Below are positions 6,559 through 8,097 of a DNA stretch of 8,097 nucleotides, in pieces (positions within the stretch are counted from its first letter, which is position 1; each line of letters opens with the position of its first letter). The stretch spans positions 1 to 8,097 of the forward strand of contig JAFXWR010000276.1 in assembly GCA_017542725.1 (NCBI GenBank). The letters are read 5' to 3'. A program made the position numbers and the translations under genes. Source of the stretch: Lachnospiraceae bacterium. Lineage in GTDB: Bacteria > Bacillota_A > Clostridia > Lachnospirales > Lachnospiraceae. The notes beneath the pieces were generated by a model, which ran no database searches, was not told the origin of the DNA, and saw only the letters and a list, made by a program, of their open reading frames with translations.

Positions 6559-7616
6559 CTTCTATTTCCCACCAATACATTGTACTGCTTACTAAATTTC
6601 TTCATCATAAATCTTGACAAATGATAATTGATTATCACACAAACCACAGGTGATAATGCAAACACTACACACTCGATGATTGTGTACAAATCAAAATTTC
6701 CAATTACAATTCCAACTGGCACAAACTTATACATAAGGAATTTCATCATTATTATCATAGCCTTAACTACCATATAGTGAATGGCATATAAGAAAAATGT
6801 TTGAGACATAAACTTTGGAACGCTGTCGTAACTAAATATCAAATCGAAAAAAAAGAATAAAAACATAGCCCCAAAAACTCTCACAATCACTATAGTAGAA
6901 ATAAATGGATTAAAGTACTTTGGATTTAATGTGAGTAAATGATAGATATATCTATTAAATATAAATGTCAAAACAAAGATCAACAAGCAAACCAATATAT
7001 TTTTTTTACTAATAAAATTCATCCTTCCACTATTATATAAGTAAGCCAAAAAATATCCACACGCATAATATACCAGCGCATCTTCGTTTAGATAAGGTAT
7101 GTCTATCCCCATTGCGATAGCTAACTCTGCAGCTACAATTACGACAATCGCAACTATCCATTCCATATTATGTTGTCTTTTCCAACCAATACTAAATATA
7201 TAATATAAAATCGGAGATATTATTGACAAAAGTATAAGCTGATACATAAACCAGAAAGAAGGATTATACTTATAAGTAAATGCAGCATCTATTATTTCCC
7301 CTACACTAATTCCATTTCCTGGCTTAAGCAAAAGATGAATGGCATAGTAAATTAAATTCCAAAGTAAATATGGTATGAGCAAGGTGTAGACCCTTTTCTT
7401 GAGTTTTACTACAGCATCATTTACGGATTTTATATTTCTAAAAAAAAGAAAACCACTAATTATAAAAAATAGCGGCACAGCAAACTGACCTATCCCTCTA
7501 TCTATAGAAAAAAACTTTTCGAATCTTGTCTCATTATTAATAGAGTGTATTAGTATAACTAATACACTCATTATAAAATGTAGATATGATATTTTATTCT
7601 TTTCTCTAGTGAGCAT
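6555..7616 (-). CDS. Acyltransferase family 3 integral membrane protein
   Basis: The 353-residue polytopic protein matches the Acyl_transf_3 (OafA/WecH-like) family in length and in about ten hydrophobic segments. The N-terminal part shows the family layout: YLHFIMSVLVILIHS with likely active-site H24, AVPLFFIISGFLFFR (46-60), KLKKRVYTLLIPYLLWNLIYY (71-91) with conserved R75, FWFMYQLILL (121-130), and YAIHYMVVK (277-285) in a late helix. Members move acetyl, succinyl or similar groups from cytosolic acyl-CoA, usually onto exported glycans or other envelope molecules. The acceptor here cannot be told; cell-wall or surface polysaccharide is the usual expectation. The ATG shares one base with the TAA of the preceding gene (TAATG) and no Shine-Dalgarno is seen, so translation is probably coupled. 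It overlaps the methyltransferase by four bases. Confidence 0.88.
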   Translation of the reverse strand: MLTREKNKISYLHFIMSVLVILIHSINNETRFEKFFSIDRGIGQFAVPLFFIISGFLFFRNIKSVNDAVVKLKKRVYTLLIPYLLWNLIYYAIHLLLKPGNGISVGEIIDAAFTYKYNPSFWFMYQLILLSIISPILYYIFSIGWKRQHNMEWIVAIVVIVAAELAIAMGIDIPYLNEDALVYYACGYFLAYLYNSGRMNFISKKNILVCLLIFVLTFIFNRYIYHLLTLNPKYFNPFISTIVIVRVFGAMFLFFFFDLIFSYDSVPKFMSQTFFLYAIHYMVVKAMIIMMKFLMYKFVPVGIVIGNFDLYTIIECVVFALSPVVCVIINYHLSRFMMKKFSKQYNVLVGNRR

Positions 7617-8097
7617 TATTTATGCGAATTGCAATATTGCTTTACTCTTGTCTTTATCTTCTCATATGGGTCAAGATACTGACTTATAGAGCTGTCATGA
7701 TTTATACTCTCTATAATTCTTGCCACATATTCAGTAATGTCTACGCTTGTATACCATTTTTTATCACTTAATTCTGGCTTTTGATATATGCAGTTTGTTG
7801 TAAATACTCCATCTATGATACCTTCTTCATATGCCTTATCAAAGAGCTCAAGTCCTTTGGTAAATAATCCAAATGTGCAACAAGCAAATATTCTTTTTGC
7901 TTTTCTCTCTTTGATACTTCTTGCAGTTTCTATGAGAGAGTCTCCTGATGCTATCATATCGTCTATAACAATTATATCTTTTCCTTCTACATCAGCACCC
8001 ATGTATTCATGTGCTACTATTGGATTTTTTCCGTCTACAACTCTACTATAATCTCTTCTCTTATAGAAAAATCCAAGGTCCACTCCAAGTACATTCG
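7616..8097 (-). CDS. Ribose-phosphate pyrophosphokinase (PRPP synthetase) paralogue, N-terminus off window
   Basis: About 159 C-terminal residues are visible; the frame stays open to the right edge, so the start is outside. PRPP synthetase makes 5-phosphoribosyl diphosphate from ribose 5-phosphate and ATP for purine, pyrimidine, His, Trp and NAD synthesis. Visible features are FFYKRRDYSR near the edge and the PRPP-binding loop VIDDMIASGDSL (7934-7969), then KAKRIFACCTFGLFTKGLELFDKAYEEGIIDGVFTTN, matching the end of the phosphoribosyltransferase fold. The loop departs from the canonical DDMIDTGGT (Ala for Asp, Ser for Thr, Asp for Gly), and the C-terminal tail (SINHDSSISQYLDPYEKI onward) is longer than in classical Prs. 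This resembles a paralogue class I associate with Clostridia, so I do not assign the symbol prs. Its stop overlaps the acyltransferase start (TAATG), so it belongs to the same transcript. Confidence 0.83.
   Translation of the reverse strand, partial: NVLGVDLGFFYKRRDYSRVVDGKNPIVAHEYMGADVEGKDIIVIDDMIASGDSLIETARSIKERKAKRIFACCTFGLFTKGLELFDKAYEEGIIDGVFTTNCIYQKPELSDKKWYTSVDITEYVARIIESINHDSSISQYLDPYEKIKTRVKQYCNSHK

Noticed and set aside
7788..8051. Plus-strand frame opposite the PRPP synthetase gene
   Set aside because: The minus-strand frame has clear phosphoribosyltransferase motifs; this one shows no recognisable domain.
1..8097. Mobile element, CRISPR array, tRNA/rRNA gene or phage remnants
   Set aside because: No transposase or integrase motif, no regularly spaced direct repeats, no tRNA-like cloverleaf and no phage gene were found by eye.

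Overview
The window is AT-rich, with tightly packed genes, AGGAG-type ribosome binding sites and Gram-positive surface-protein families (a YfhO-type membrane protein, a choline/glucan-binding-like repeat protein, an RsiV-type DUF3298 domain, and a PRPP synthetase paralogue of the type I associate with Clostridia). It suggests a low-GC anaerobic Firmicute of class Clostridia, perhaps Lachnospiraceae or a relative. That placement comes from recognising protein families by eye, not from a search.

Layout. The left edge (2-481, + strand) holds the C-terminal part of a DUF3298/RsiV-like protein. It converges on a long minus-strand block, and the two sides share a compact bidirectional terminator (481-507) that lies against both stop codons. 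Reading the minus strand from the right edge, the first transcription unit is a PRPP synthetase paralogue (cut by the edge), then an acyltransferase-3 membrane protein, then a SAM-dependent methyltransferase. These are joined by 1-nt (TAATG) and 4-nt (ATGA) overlaps and end at an intrinsic terminator (5616-5651). The 149-nt gap that follows contains a good SigA-type promoter (TTTACT, 17 nt, TGA-TAAAAT) and, directly after the predicted transcription start, a second terminator-like hairpin with a U-run. The second unit follows: a secreted cell-wall-binding repeat protein, TadA (tRNA adenosine deaminase), a GtrA-family protein and a YfhO-family protein. These are joined by a 1-nt overlap, a 6-nt gap and a 20-nt overlap.

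How the genes may work together. GtrA plus YfhO is the flippase plus extracellular transferase pair known from lipoteichoic-acid glycosylation in Bacillus and Listeria, where a CsbB-type polyprenyl-phosphate glycosyltransferase supplies the lipid-linked sugar. No such glycosyltransferase lies in the window. The co-transcribed secreted repeat protein and the acyltransferase of the neighbouring unit also fit cell-envelope polymer work. TadA (decoding) and the methyltransferase (probably RNA) look like housekeeping genes carried along in these operons.

I see no mobile element, CRISPR array, RNA gene or clear novel system. The points most worth checking are the promoter-proximal hairpin (possible attenuator), the extra N-terminal module on GtrA, the insertion in TadA, the variant PRPP loop, and the gtrA-yfhO pair lacking its glycosyltransferase. 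No gene-free stretch exceeds 300 bases.
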